A stretch of 64,000 nucleotides of DNA from Cricetomys ansorgei. Its lineage: Eukaryota; Chordata; Mammalia; Rodentia; Nesomyidae. Below are positions 45,292-56,632 of the stretch, piece by piece (within the stretch, counting starts at the first letter, position 1; each line of letters starts with the position of its first letter). The translations under genes and the position numbers were made by a program. The DNA lies in the NCBI GenBank assembly GCA_026225945.1, contig JAMJFZ010001089.1:4081501-4145500 (forward strand), in the 5' to 3' direction. The notes under the pieces are model-generated. The model had not been told where the DNA came from. It ran no database searches and saw only the letters and a list, made by a program, of their open reading frames with translations.

Positions 45292-45490
45292 TATGGTTGT
45301 TTGAATGAGAATGCCCCCCCAGCCCCCAACCGCCGCCCAGGCCCATAGGGAGTGGCTCTTTTAGGAGGTGTGGCCTTCTTGGAGTAGATACAGCCTTCTT
45401 GGAGGAAATGTGTTACTGGGGGAGGGCTTTGATGTTTCAGAAGCTCAAACCAGGTCCAGTGTCACCCTCTCCCGCAGCCGCTTGCTGATC
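45292..45490 (+). mobile_element. Truncated MaLR LTR (MT-type)
   Basis: 'atggttgtttgaatgagaat', 'tttaggaggtgtggccttct' and 'gtgttactgggggagggctt'; the 3' half is missing and a different repeat follows at 45495. Confidence 0.8.
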
Positions 45491-45494
45491 CAGA

Positions 45495-45560
45495 TGAGGG
45501 GTCAGCAAAGCGCCAATCTATAGGTATAGTAATGCATTGTTAAAAGTCTTTTTACCTTTA
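45495..45560 (+). mobile_element. Fragment of a rodent LINE-1-like repeat
   Basis: 'atgaggggtcagcaaagcgc' and 'caatctataggtatagtaat' match the downstream part of the same rodent repeat seen at 56310-57225. Family name not certain. Confidence 0.5.
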
Positions 45561-45699
45561 AAAAAAAATCAGAAATGCAGGCTTATGACAGTATAATATA
45601 ATGTTAAGATTTTACCAAACAATTTTAAAAGCCCTAAGAAAGAACTCACCAGTAGTTTGGTGGACCTCTGGTTTAAATTTTTATTGCTGCAGGTAATCT

Positions 45700-45805
45700 T
45701 GGGTTTTTGACTCTGCCCCGAACCTGCTGGTGATGTCAAACAAATGACTTAACTTCTTTGGACTGCACTGTTCCATCTATCATGAAGAGCAGTGAGCTGT
45801 TCAGC
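45700..45805 (+). mobile_element. MIR SINE
   Basis: 'ctgccccgaacctgctggtg', 'caaatgacttaacttctttg' and 'ttccatctatcatgaagagc' follow the MIR core; ancient and diverged. Confidence 0.6.
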
Positions 45806-46311
45806 ATGGGTGCTGGAGTCTTTTCCAAGTTCCATGATTCTGTGATTTTGGAATCTGAAATAAGCTTCTCATTTTCTTCCTTCTGCTAGGGCTAAAGAGT
45901 CTGGTGGCTATATCTTCTCTATTCCTTCCTCTAAAATATAGAAAGTGCTGTCACTCTATAGGAATTCATTTGGTGACTGATACTGGTCCAATTGCAATCT
46001 AAGAAAAGGGACCAGGTTTGGAATTACTGAGATGACCTTTCATTTCTGTCCCTCCCATGCCTGTGGGTCAGGAGGAATGTAAGGTGGCTACTGAAATGGC
46101 TCAGACAAGTTCATGCTGGAGTCATGACTCTGTTAGAGATCTCTGTGGGTGTGAGTGGGGACATCCTTTTCTCTGGGCCCCAGATGTCACCAGCTGTAGA
46201 ACTAGGAATAGAATGTCCTCCTGCAAGAACTTGGAGGCTTCCCCCTGCCAGAGGAGAATCATATCACATGCAGTGGTTGGAGCATGAAATATTCCTGCCT
46301 GGACCTCCACC
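45806..46311. other. Single-copy stretch
   Basis: No recognised repeat or coding signal. Confidence 0.45.
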
Positions 46312-46637
46312 CCTGTAGGCTTTTGTGTTTGAATGCTTGGTCCTCAGTTGGTGGTCCTGTTTTGGAACACTGTGACATCTTTAGGGGGTGGAGCATTGCT
46401 GGAGGAGATGGATCACTGGGGCTAGACCTAGAGCTTTCATTGTCTGGTTCCATTTCATGTCCACAGCTGCGTTTTGATTTTGGAACATGACCAAGTCCCT
46501 CATACTCTTTCTGCCATTCCTTTCCTGTGGTGATGGACTGTATCCCCTCAAACTGTGAGCCAAAATGAAACCTTCCTCCTTGAAATTGCGTCTCATCAGG
46601 TATCTGATCACAGCAACAGCAAAAAAAAAAAAAAAAG
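46312..46637 (+). mobile_element. MaLR LTR
   Basis: 'tgtgtttgaatgcttggtcc', 'ctttagggggtggagcattg', 'gtgatggactgtatcccctc', 'aactgtgagccaaaatgaaa' and 'caggtatctgatcacagcaa' in order. An A run ends it. Confidence 0.88.
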
Positions 46638-47237
46638 TCACAGGTTTATTTGTTCAGTTTTTCCCTCTGAGCTACAGAAAGCAAAATGTCTGAACCAATC
46701 TAGCAAAAGACGGCTTTCACTAAATTATAACTTAATGCTTTTTTTCCCTTCAGAATTGTTGTCTTCAAAAATGACTATCTTCAGTGATTCAAAATGGCAC
46801 ATACATGTATTCCTATGTGGCCAGTTAACCTGAAAGTCCTATGATGTTGACTAGAGGAGTTATTGATGGGGCCATTTGGCTCCTCACTGAGCTTTGGCTT
46901 CACTGAGTGAGTTTGGCAAGAAAGTAGGAGTAGCATTGCTTGGAAGGTCTTTAAAGGTTATGTAAGGAGTAGAGCAGGGAGAGAGAGCGAGGGAAACCTA
47001 GGAAGGAGACCAGAGAAGAGGTCTCCTGGTGCAGGACAGAACTCCAGCATGAATTTGAATGGGGCATTGATCTCTGTGGTCCGAGATCATATTATCCTCT
47101 TGATCTCACAAAACCACCAGCGACATCCTTACTACTTAATGATGTTTACTAACATTTGGATGTGCCAGCTTCAAAGGTTGCTTAGGGAGAGCTGAAACTA
47201 CCTGGATGGTCCATCCACCCATGGGTTACATGGATAT
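46638..47237. other. Single-copy stretch
   Basis: No recognised repeat or coding signal; a GA-rich stretch lies near 46978-46992. Confidence 0.45.
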
Positions 47238-47395
47238 ATACCGAGTGTCTCTTATCTGAAATGCTTGGGACCAGAAATGTTTAGATTTCAAAGTCTTTCA
47301 GATTTTAGAGTATTCATGTAGACTTCGTGAGAGGGTGGGCATTTTTGGATTTGGGGATTAGGTCTATTCAACCTGGGTAAGTGTCCCATAATATT
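47238..47395 (+). repeat. Ancient dispersed repeat, family not named
   Basis: 'tctcttatctgaaatgcttg', 'ggaccagaaatgtttagatt' and 'gatttcaaagtctttcagat' match a motif series I recall from an old eutherian repeat. Confidence 0.45.
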
Positions 47396-47654
47396 TTATT
47401 GTCAAATATTATTGCCAGAAAGCAGTCATCTTTTGCCAAATAAAAGTGTGGGCCTCCTTCTGCCCAAAGAGGACTACATGACTCATTGAACATTTTTATT
47501 TTAGCCTTGGTTAAATAAAATTGGAACAGAATTTAGTGTTTAATTATATATCACCAGTTCCTAGTATATTTATTTTTTTCTTATAATCTCTGATTTCTTT
47601 TTGCTCTATTTGATTTACTGTCTAGTTCATATATACAAAATATGTGGGATTTTT

Positions 47655-47725
47655 GTTTGTTTGTTTTGTCTGAGATAAGGTCTCACTCACCATGTAGCCC
47701 AGGTGGGTCTTGAACTCACTTAAAA
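47655..47725 (-). mobile_element. Truncated B1 SINE
   Basis: 'ctgagataaggtctcactca' and 'gtagcccaggtgggtcttga' are reversed B1; it stops at the next SINE. Confidence 0.7.
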
Positions 47726-48121
47726 TGGTTTTATTTGTTTATTTATTTATTGTGTGTCTGTATGTAGATGTGGATGGGAGCATGGGTGTGGCATGCCATG
47801 GTGTACATGTAGAGATCATGTGCATGATTTATATGTAGACAACTTTAAAGGAGTAAGTTCTCTCCGTCTCACTTGTTTTTCAGGCAGAATCTCTCTTGTT
47901 CTTTCTGCCACCTCACTGTGTGTGTGATATCAGGATACAGTTTAATTGTCCAAAATTAAAACCATCCTGTTAGAATTTACATTCTAAATATCTGGGTTTG
48001 AAAATGACATAGATACCACATTTTACCCAGAAGCACCCTCAACTCCCCAGAGCTGGGAATTGAACCTAGGCCCTCACACTCTCTAGGTAAGCCTCTATCA
48101 CTGAACTATATTCCTAACTCC
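47726..48121 (-). mobile_element. B4-type SINE, apparently split
   Basis: The left part is a decayed tail and body (47726-47930: 'tttatttatttattgtgtgt', 'cttgtttttcaggcagaatc'). The right part is the reversed ID-like start ('gctgggaattgaacctaggc', 'tctatcactgaactatattc'). Unassigned sequence lies between (47931-48043). Joining the two is an inference. Confidence 0.5.
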
Positions 48122-48224
48122 CTATTTTACATTCTGCTTAAATTAAAGCTGAAAAAAAAAACTGAAATGATTATAAAGCTGGAATATTAGGCAAATAATA
48201 AAATGACTGAAGATCCCTAAATTT

Positions 48225-48300
48225 GGGCTATGGATATAACAGGGTAGTAGCATGCTTGCCTAGCCCATGAAAGGCTCTAGGTTCAATACCCAGCACTGCA
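48225..48300 (+). mobile_element. ID element
   Basis: 'gggctatggatataacaggg', 'agcatgcttgcctagcccat' and 'ctaggttcaatacccagcac' show A- and B-box regions; a mixed A-rich tail follows to about 48355. Confidence 0.83.
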
Positions 48301-48359
48301 AAAACCAACCAAGCAATCAGACCAACAAAAAAGAAATCTAAATTAAAAATAATAGCTGT

Positions 48360-48488
48360 TAGCCAGGCACGGTGGCTCACACATGTGATCCGAGGCAGAG
48401 GCAGAAGGATTACCACGAGGTAGAGGCCAACGGGCTACACAGTGAGTTCCAGATCAGCCAGAGATGTATAGCAAGACTCTGTTTCAGC
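48360..48488 (+). mobile_element. B1 SINE
   Basis: 'ttagccaggcacggtggctc', 'gaggcagaggcagaaggatt' and 'acacagtgagttccagatca'; internal deletion after 'catgtgatcc'. Confidence 0.88.
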
Positions 48489-48538
48489 AATAAACAAAAT
48501 TAATTGACTACAATAACTTGAAAAAAGTTTATTAAATG

Positions 48539-48715
48539 GGGCCGGTGAGACGGTAACTGAGTGAGGGTGCTTGCTGCTAAATCTGCTGACCTGTCTGGGG
48601 AACCCTCCTGGTAGAGGGAGCCAATTCTCAGATAGTTGTCTTCTGACCATAGAGTGTCATGGCACACGCGCACCTCACATACATCCAATAAGTAAATAAA
48701 TGTGAGAAAAAGTCC
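48539..48715 (+). mobile_element. B3-type SINE
   Basis: 'gggccggtgagacggtaact', 'gagggtgcttgctgctaaat', 'gttgtcttctgaccatagag' and tail 'aagtaaataaatgtgagaaa'. Confidence 0.85.
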
Positions 48716-49142
48716 AGTCCATTCATGTTTAGGAATTTCACACGCCAATTTCAACTTCTTTTAATTTAGCCCTAATAAATTGAAGTTCTTACTTTTATTG
48801 TAAGTACTTCCAGACAAATTAGTGTTGGTACCCCAATAAGGCACTCATAAGGTGATTGGACGTGCCGTCTTATGGTGACAACTGGATTTATGATTTTTCA
48901 ATAGAAAGAGACTTTAAAACCTATAATCTTAAGATCAAGATCCATAAATAAAACCATAAATTTTACTCTAGATTTAAGAATATGTGTATCGCAGAAGACT
49001 TCATAAAGTAAAAGCCAGACAAATTCATTTACAACAGCATGTCCATCAACTGTCAAAAGCTCCTGGAAGTTTGTTTTAAAAATCCTAACAGAAAAATGGA
49101 CAACGTGCCTAAAAGGATTATTCACGTAGGAAGGAATGTCAC
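48716..49142. other. Single-copy stretch
   Basis: AT-rich; no recognised repeat or coding signal. Confidence 0.45.
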
Positions 49143-49300
49143 CAGAGTTCACTTAGGTGGCTCAGCAGGTAACAAGTTTGCCCACCAGCCTGAGGAGTTT
49201 GAGCCCCTGGGCCTATATGGTAGAAGAAGAGAATAGATTCCTGAAAATTGTCTTCTGGCCCCCCAACGCATGCTATGGTGCATGAAAGCGCTTTGTTTTT
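49143..49300 (+). mobile_element. B3-type SINE
   Basis: 'gttcacttaggtggctcagc', 'gcctgaggagtttgagcccc' and 'gaaaattgtcttctggcccc' match B3; its tail is degraded. Confidence 0.75.
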
Positions 49301-49394
49301 AAGGATGTGTGATACTTTACTAGCTTGAAGAATTATATAGGTAATATCCGCTCTTCTTTAGTTTAAAACCCACCACGCAGAAATAAAGAGCATA

Positions 49395-49880
49395 ACCAAT
49401 AAACCTTACAATCTGGCAAAGTCATTCCTAGCTTTTTACCCAAGAGACCAGGAAACTTCCATTCACATAAAATTTATATGTGGATGTTTGTAGCACATTG
49501 ATTTATAATCATCTCACAATGGAAAAAACCCAGGTATCCTCCCAACCGATGAATGCATCGACAGAACGTGGTACAGCCATAGATCAGGGTACCATTCTGC
49601 AAGCAGAGGAAACGAGTAACTAACTCACATGACAACACGTGTCACTTTCAAGTGCATGATGGTGTAAGGAAAAGCCAACCTCAAGAGGCCACATCTTGTA
49701 CAGTTCCTCTTATATGACATTCTGGAAAACATTAAGTTATAGGAATAGATCAGTGGCTGCCCAAGGTTGAATGTGGGAGAGGCATTGGCTGCCATGGAGG
49801 ACATTTGGGAATGCTGGGTGTAATGAATGGATGGTTCTGAATCTTTGATGCCATTGTGGAAAGGATCTGACTGAGTGGTT
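49395..49880 (+). mobile_element. Old LINE-1 (L1M-type) 3' fragment
   Basis: 'gtagcacattgatttataat', 'caaccgatgaatgcatcgac', 'acgtggtacagccatagatc', 'cctcttatatgacattctgg' and 'gatcagtggctgcccaaggt' follow an ancient L1 3' end. Non-coding. Confidence 0.78.
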
Positions 49881-49999
49881 CAGACTGATCAGGAGATCAT
49901 GATCCTCTTGGGATTGTCTGGTTCTGAATCACTGATAAGGCAGTGTTCCGACTCATAGAAGTCTATACTCCAAACGTCAGGTTTATTTTTTTTAGGTTT

Positions 50000-50178
50000 A
50001 TTTTTTTAAGAATGTGTGTATGTGTATGTGTGTGTGTGCATGTGAGCGTACCATGGCACATGTGTGAAGGTCATAGGACAACTTCAAGTCACTACGTTCC
50101 TTCTACCACGTGGGTTATGAGGAGTGCCAGGTTTGGTGGCAAGTGCCCTTACCTGCTAAGCCAACTCATCAGTCCTAG
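50000..50178 (-). mobile_element. B3-type SINE
   Basis: TG-rich tail, 'gaaggtcataggacaacttc', 'ctaccacgtgggttatgagg' and 'ttacctgctaagccaactca' in reverse order. Confidence 0.87.
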
Positions 50179-50368
50179 GGCGAATTTTATTGCATACTGA
50201 TTAAATAGAAATAAAAGACTCATTTCTTTATAAATGTTAGATCGAAAATCAGGGACATCTTTATTTTATTTGGGGGTGGTGCTGGGCTATGTGTCTATGT
50301 GTGAATGTGCATACAGAGGAGGCCATGGGTCAGTGGCCAGTGTCATTCTCAATTGGACTCCAACTTTA

Positions 50369-50392
50369 CTATTACTATTATTATTATTATTA

Positions 50393-50425
<33 letters not shown>

Positions 50426-50427
50426 TC
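50369..50427. repeat. (TTA)n microsatellite
   Basis: About 19 ATT/TTA triplets with one interruption. Confidence 0.96.
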
Positions 50428-50429
50428 TT

Positions 50430-50591
50430 TTCTGTTCTTCTGTGTATATGTGTGGGTGGGTGTATGCCTGCCTCGATATGCATGTGGAGGTCAGAGGACA
50501 ACTTACAGGAGTCAGTTTTCTCCTTCCACGGTGTAGATTCTGGGGATTGAACTCAGGTCCTCAGGTGTGGCAGCGAGTGTCCTTACACTCT
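50430..50591 (-). mobile_element. B3-type SINE
   Basis: 'tggaggtcagaggacaactt', 'ctccttccacggtgtagatt' and 'gattgaactcaggtcctcag'. Its tRNA-like end merges into the 22-bp minisatellite. Confidence 0.88.
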
Positions 50592-50774
50592 GGGCCATCT
50601 TACCTACCCCTCTGGGCTATCTTACCTACCCCTCCGGGCCATCTTACCTACCCCTCCGGGCCATCTTACCTACCCCTCCGGGCCATCTTACCTACCCCTC
50701 CGGGCCATCTTACCTACCCCTCCGGGCTATCTTACCTACCCCTCCGGGCTATCTTACCTACCCCTCCATCTTAC
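50592..50774. repeat. 22-bp minisatellite derived from a SINE end
   Basis: Eight units begin at 50592, 50614, 50636, 50658, 50680, 50702, 50724 and 50746, each like 'gggccatcttacctacccct' plus two bases, then a partial copy. 'gggccatcttacctacc' corresponds to the reversed A-box end of the adjacent B3 ('gagccatct...'), so the array expanded from the SINE. Confidence 0.93.
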
Positions 50775-50885
50775 TTTTTGAGACAGGGTCTCTCGCTGAA
50801 CCCAGAGATCACTCATTCATCTAGATCGGCCTGCCAACAAGCACCAGGGACCTCCCTGTTTCTGTCCCTCCCTTCTGCAGTGAGC
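50775..50885 (-). mobile_element. B1-like part of a composite SINE
   Basis: 'tttttgagacagggtctctc' and 'gaacccagagatcactcatt' match the B1-derived centre of B4-type composites; no tRNA-like end follows. Confidence 0.55.
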
Positions 50886-51015
50886 GATGCACTGTTGGGT
50901 TTTTTGTTGTTATTTTCTTTTGTTTTGCTGTTGTTTTAACTTGATTTCTGGAAGAGCTAACTCAAGTCCTTAGGATGACATTTACTGATGAAGCCATTTT
51001 GCAAGCCCCCTACTC

Positions 51016-51133
51016 CTTTTTTGAAAAAGGGTCTTATATAGCCTATGCTGACCTTGAACTCCTAATTTTCCTGCCCCCCTCCACCACCCAAGTGCTAGGA
51101 TTGCAGGCATGCAAGCTGGTGTACCACACCTCA
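51016..51133 (-). mobile_element. B1/PB1-like SINE
   Basis: 'tgaaaaagggtcttatatag', 'ctatgctgaccttgaactcc' and 'aagtgctaggattgcaggca' in reverse orientation; an A-rich region follows. Confidence 0.8.
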
Positions 51134-51375
51134 CCTTAAAGAAAACAAAAAACAAAAAATAAAAAACAAGGACCTTGGATTTGATGACCTATATTTTCCC
51201 TTTTCTTTTTTCATAATAAACTCGTCATACCTTGATGCATAAGAACTTAAGCCACAAGGAAGTACATACGGAGCCTGGTGATCTGCTGCAGCTGTCATAA
51301 ACGCCACTAACCCACTCAGCTGGCGAGGTAGAACCTGCCCGAAACCCTTCGCCAGCCCCTTTCTCCTTCAGAGTT

Positions 51376-51793
51376 GGGGTTTCTATTCGCTGTGGTGAAA
51401 CACTATTGCCAAAGCAAGTTGAAGAGGAAAGGGCTTATTTGGCTTACTCTTCCAGATCACTGTTCATTACTGAAGGAAGTCAGGACGGGAACTCAAACAG
51501 GGCAGGAACCTGGAGGCATGGGCTGATGCAGAGGCCATGGAGGAGTGCTGCTCACTGGCTTGCTGCTCATCATGCCTTTGCTCAGCCTGCTTTCTTATAG
51601 AACCTAGGACTACCAGCCCAGGATGGCACCAACCACACTGACTGAGCCCTCCCCTTCACCTTCATCAATCACGGAGAAAATGCCCTATGGGCTTTCCTAA
51701 GTCCCAATCTTATGAAGGCATTTTCTCAATTGAGGCTCCCTCCTCTCTGATGACTTTAGCTTGTGTCAAGTCGACATAAAACTAGCCAGCACA
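51376..51793 (-). mobile_element. ORR1-type MaLR solo LTR
   Basis: 'gctgtggtgaaacactattg', 'gaggaaagggcttatttggc', 'aggaacctggaggcatgggc' and the end 'aaaactagccagcaca' make a near full-length reverse copy, better preserved than the one at 1742. Confidence 0.93.
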
Positions 51794-52421
51794 AGAACCC
51801 ATGTTCTTATGCTTATACTTGATTCTGAACTTGTGTGCTATGAGAACTGTGTAGCGATGCATCCTGTACCCTTAGTGGGACATTTAGTTATATTTTCAAA
51901 TTACTTTTCTATATAACTTTGTATAGATATGCCAAGTAGCAACAAGGATTATCATAGACTGGCTAACACTCCAGTTTCTTCTAGGTCTTACTTTTGAATC
52001 TGAAAGTTAAGAGAAGAGCAAATATTTTTGTCCAACATAATTATCTTAAAAAATAACTAAAGGCATTTAAGAAATGTACACCATACCACTTCCTTACATT
52101 GTATTTTTCTCCAGTGTTATTTTCCTAAGCATGGCTAGACATTGATCTTAAACTTGGCTTGATATACTGATCTTGTCAGATGATACATCCTTGGTAAGTA
52201 GCCAAATAATGAATGACCTAGGAGCTTTTCCTGCTTTCTTGTTTTGAGCTCGTATTTGACCTTCCTCTCAGTGATATGTAAAGCTGGGGGAGAGACTTCT
52301 TGAAGAGTGTGTACTGAAACCTGCGCTACACTTGAATATTTGGAAATTTCTGGTAAAGTAAATCCATATGCCTGGTCTGGTCCTAGCTTCAATCCTGTGT
52401 GGTGGGGTCCAAAACTAACTC

Positions 52422-52455
52422 TCTCTCTCTCTCCTCTCTCTCACTCCCTCTCTTC
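52422..52455. repeat. (CT)n microsatellite
   Basis: Interrupted CT dinucleotide run. Confidence 0.9.
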
Positions 52456-53951
52456 TATGTGCTCTTTGTGGTACAAGTCAATTATACTGGTTTGGTTTTT
52501 GTTATTCTTTCCATTGAGAGAAGCTGAAGTCTCAGCTGTGGGTTTCAGGGCCAGGGCAGGTTTTATTTTCTTTAGCAGTAACCAAGCCACAACAGAAATA
52601 AACAAAACAATCTCTAACAATGAAAAAAAAAGTGCCTTGAAAAATAGTATCAATAGCAAATACTAACTCTAAAGAGGTCACGCGTCCTTCAGCTAACTCA
52701 GAGCCTAGATTCAACATCACACCCTGAGATTCTTTTACAGGGCCCGCTGGGCCAGCCACTCCTTCCATTGTCAGAGGCAACCACAACGTCACAGCTCAAG
52801 GGAAGGATATTCCCCAGTTGGGAGTGACTAGCAGGGTTACCAAGCCGTGGATGTCTTTGTTATTATAACTCAGAAATGATTGTTTTAAATTGGTTTTTAT
52901 ACACAGGGCTCAACTGGGAGGTTCTTCAGACGCACCCTCTCTGCCTTTCATTGCTACAATTCTGAGTCTCTTGCCTCATGGCGAGAGTTTTAATGAACAT
53001 TAAGTGCTCTTGATTTTGTTGTTTCATTTCTAAGTGAGAAACTGGTATGTTCCAGATATATAGTTATAAGCTACCCCCTTGGGATTTGATAAATGTTGAC
53101 ACTCGGGGCCTACAGAAAAAGTCATAGGGATGTCAGTGCTGGGAGAGAATCCTGCAAGTGAATGATTGACACATCACTTGTCTGAGGTACGATAGGGTTA
53201 CTAGTGGCAAAGAATCCAGTATCATGGACGCTCTCATTTTCTAGTCAAAAGAGTCTCTTCCTGTATTATTTGCATTCTCTCAGAACACACTGGTGTAGGT
53301 GATGCTGCTGCAATAGAAAGCATGCATGCTAGAACAGCATCTCAGGACTCAGTCAAGCATGTCCTACAGGGATTCATTGAACAGTCCGAGGTAGGTAGAC
53401 CTCAGCAATGCTTTGATTTGACAGTTTAACGATACTCTCCATGACATGGCTTCTTTTCCAACATCCCAGTTAGCCTTCATGATGTTATTACTTTGTGTTT
53501 ATAATAATATAGCTATCAATATGCTTCATCCTTAAGACTCAACAAGTGAAGGCATTGTTCTGGAAGGTTCCAAAAGATCTCTTCAAACCTCTCCTTATAT
53601 AGCACTGGTTTCGATGGCTGATAGGTCCATCATGAACGGTCACCATGGTTGGGTTATGATGGTTGATATAAGCCTTTGTCATAGGTTCTAGGCTGAAATC
53701 ACATTCCCCTAAGAGGAGGTACAGTTCACAGAACAGACTACCAAGTTAGTTGCCAAGAAAGGGGAAGCACACGGGAAGGAATGAGCCAAAGCCTACTATG
53801 GGTACACTGTCCCCAGAAATCAACCAGAACTTGTGTAAACAAAGAGTGGGAATTCATTCACGAGTATGTGTTGTTCCTGTGGAATCCAGCAGAAGCTATG
53901 GGACAGAGAGGAGGTATGGGAGTCACGAGCCAGAGAGCCTTAGCCAAGATC

Positions 53952-54148
53952 ACTCCCTATTCTCCCCTTCTCCCCCACCACTTTCTTTCTTCTCCATTCT
54001 GACATTTCCCCATCCTTTCTCCCCTCTTCCCTCCCTCTTCTCTCTTCCCCTCCCTTTCTTTCTTCCTCCTCTGTTGCCCCCTGACACCCTTTCCTCTTCC
54101 TCTGGCCTCCAGTCTTTCTCTCTTGTTTCCCTTCTTTCTCCTTTCTCC
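53952..54148. repeat. Pyrimidine-rich tract
   Basis: About 200 bp strongly biased to C and T on the plus strand, with irregular CCTT/CTCC units. Confidence 0.88.
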
Positions 54149-54984
54149 ACTGACTGGCCAATCTCTCTGATTTTTAATTCTTCATTCCAGGGAATCTGTT
54201 TAGGTATCTTATCTTGGACCAGCGCTCACTCTGTGAAGAGTAGAACATTAAGTAGAGATAAGGCTGCCAGACCCACTGCTGGTGGGGTTGGGGGAGGGGG
54301 ACTTACTGCTCCTGGTTCTTAGAGGACCAAGGCTAAGGTGGCCCCCTGAGGGTGTCACTAGACAGGGACTTGGAGCTTTTCATAGTGGCTGTCCTTCAGG
54401 GTGTCCCCAGAACTGGAATGTGGTTAACGGGGAGAGAGACATCTGCTGGTTGAGACACTGCTCCCCTTCCTGGTCTGCAGGTCTGGAGTGTGGAGGAAGG
54501 TGTGCTGGGAGGGGAGGAAGCTTGGCCTGGAAGAGAAACCTTGCTTTTAAATGGCTGTGGGGAAACTGACCTGTATAGCCGTCCCTGTATAGCTGTAAAG
54601 TTGGAAGGAGCTCTCTGCTGAGCCACAGGACAGCGTTCACAGTGTTTAACACTGCACTGATGAAGGGGTGAGAAGCAGCCACAATGCTCTCTTTCAAACC
54701 CAGCTCCATACCACCTTTAGGGAGCCCAGAGCTCCTCCCTGAGACAGCACACTCCTAAGGTTCTCAAGACTCAGGTGCTGCTGGCTTTCTGTTTACATTC
54801 AGCAGCCTCACCCTTCCCTCTGGGAGGGTGAGTCACTGCCCTGGATTGCCAGTGTCTGAGCTTTGGGGGTTGAAACTGTCCATTGCAGCAAGGGCGGTTG
54901 TCATCTCAGCCTTACCATGGAAGAGAAACCCACCACAGCCCTTTCCTGTTTTATTGTTGAATCTTTCGCCACAACCTAGAACAA

Positions 54985-55204
54985 CAGTTCTCAACCTGTG
55001 GTTCATGACCCCTTTGGGGGTCGAATGACCTTTTCACAGGGGTCGCTTAAGACCACCTGCATCTCAGATATTTACATAACAATTCGGAACAGTAGCAAAA
55101 TTATAGTCATGCAGTAGCAACAAAAATAACTTTATGGTTGGGGTCACCACAACATGAGGAACTGTATTAAAGGACTGCAGCATTAGGAAGGTTGAGAACC
55201 ACTG
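54985..55204 (+). mobile_element. URR1 hAT element
   Basis: Terminal 'cagttctcaacctgtggttc' and 'aaggttgagaaccactg' with internal 'gggtcgaatgaccttttcac' and 'ggggtcaccacaacatgagg'. Full length and the best-preserved URR1 in the window. Confidence 0.95.
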
Positions 55205-56047
55205 ATCTAGAAGTAAGTAAGCTATACGTGTGTATGTGTGCATGCGCGTGTGTGTGCATGCACGTGTGTGTGCTCTCCAGTGGTCAGTTTGAGAGCTGAG
55301 AAACATGAAGACCGTCTTATACTGTAATTTCTCACCAAAACAAGGTCATTTTTGAGAGATCTTGAGCTAGCAAACAGTATAGGGTTAAGGCCAGCAAAGG
55401 ATACACACAGGAAGGGGCATAGGTCAGCCAAACCCAAGGTCGACCTCAATAAAGAAAGTGCCAGAACCAAGAGAAACTTAATAGAAACAGAAGACAAAGA
55501 TGGGGAGACTCAGAAGAGCTGGGGAGAGAGATGAGACCAATGACCGGCACTGTGAAGCCTAAACTGCACACTGATTGGTTTGGGTGCTTGTCAACAGCAG
55601 CTAAAGTCCAGCAGTCATTTTTTCCCTTAAAGTATCTTGGATTTGACAAAGCTCCTTACTCACGTTCAGGATGCTGCTCCACCCCAAAGACACGTTCCGT
55701 GGGTAGCCATCACATCCATTTGAATGAATCAAGCGAGGCTGAATGAGGTGAATACTTTAAGTGTCTTATTTTGTGAGTCAGCTTCCTAAGAGTAGGGGAA
55801 AAAACCTGAAGTAATTTTTGGTTCCTGGCTTCAGAGGTCTCAACCCTTGGTTAATAAGCGCTGTTGCTCTGGGCCTGTGGTATCCCAGTACATCACAGGG
55901 AGAGCACGTGGCAGACCAGGCGTTTTCACCTCATGTCAGCCCTGAGGTAAAATGAGAAAATGAGGAAAAATGGGAAGGAGTCTCACAATCCTTTGATGAC
56001 ATGTCACACACCCAATAAGCTAACTTCTTCCCTCTAGGCCCCACCCA
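55205..56047. other. Single-copy stretch
   Basis: Short TG/CG alternation at 55228-55272; no other repeat or coding signal recognised. Confidence 0.45.
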
Positions 56048-56112
56048 CTCTTTCTTTCTTCCTTCTTTCCTTCCTTCCTTTCTTTCTTCCTTCCTTCCTT
56101 CCTTTCTTTCTT

Positions 56113-56163
<51 letters not shown>

Positions 56164-56300
56164 GTCTGTCTGTCTGTCTGTCTGTCTTTCTTTCTTTCTT
56201 TCTTTCCTTCCTTCCTTCCTTCCTTCCTTCCTTCCTTCTTTCCTTCCTTCCTTCCTTCTTTCCTTCTCCCTCCTTCCCTCTTTTTCCCTCCCCCTTTCTT
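56048..56300. repeat. (CTTT)n/(CTGT)n/(CCTT)n microsatellite
   Basis: About 250 bp of tetranucleotide pyrimidine repeat with a CTGT sub-block (56161-56187) and a CT sub-block (56114-56131). The opposing Lys/Arg/Glu frames are artefacts. Confidence 0.97.
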
Positions 56301-56309
56301 TTTTTGCAA

Positions 56310-56582
56310 GTCTGGTCTTTTAGAAGATATTTTATTATTTAAGAATTTCCTACAATGTATTTTCATCACCTTCACCCCCAGCTTCTCCCAGATTCACCTC
56401 GCCTCCCTCTTGATGCCACTTTGCATTTCACGTTCTGTCTCATTAAAAAAAAAAAAAAAATCAAGTGCAATTTGTATTATCCAAACACTCTTGTTGGGGC
56501 TGGGGCATGGGGTGGGTCCTGTCCTGGGGCATGAGTAGCCTAGCAGGGGTCGCATCCTTAAAGAAAACTGACTCTCCCTCCT

Positions 56583-56632
<50 letters not shown>

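Larger units (their letters stand above)
51794..54984. other. Long single-copy stretch
   Basis: About 3.2 kb without a recognised interspersed repeat. It holds a (CT)n run (52422-52455) and a long pyrimidine tract (53952-54148). The 190-codon frame at 53750-54322 runs through that tract and is not credible as a gene. Confidence 0.5.

Noticed and set aside
50442..50939. 165-codon frame with Tyr-Leu-Pro repeats
   Set aside because: Reads through a SINE and the 22-bp minisatellite; repeat artefact rather than a repeat protein.
53750..54322. 190-codon open frame, the longest in the window
   Set aside because: Its middle third is the pyrimidine tract at 53952-54148, which suppresses stop codons; no homology recognised.
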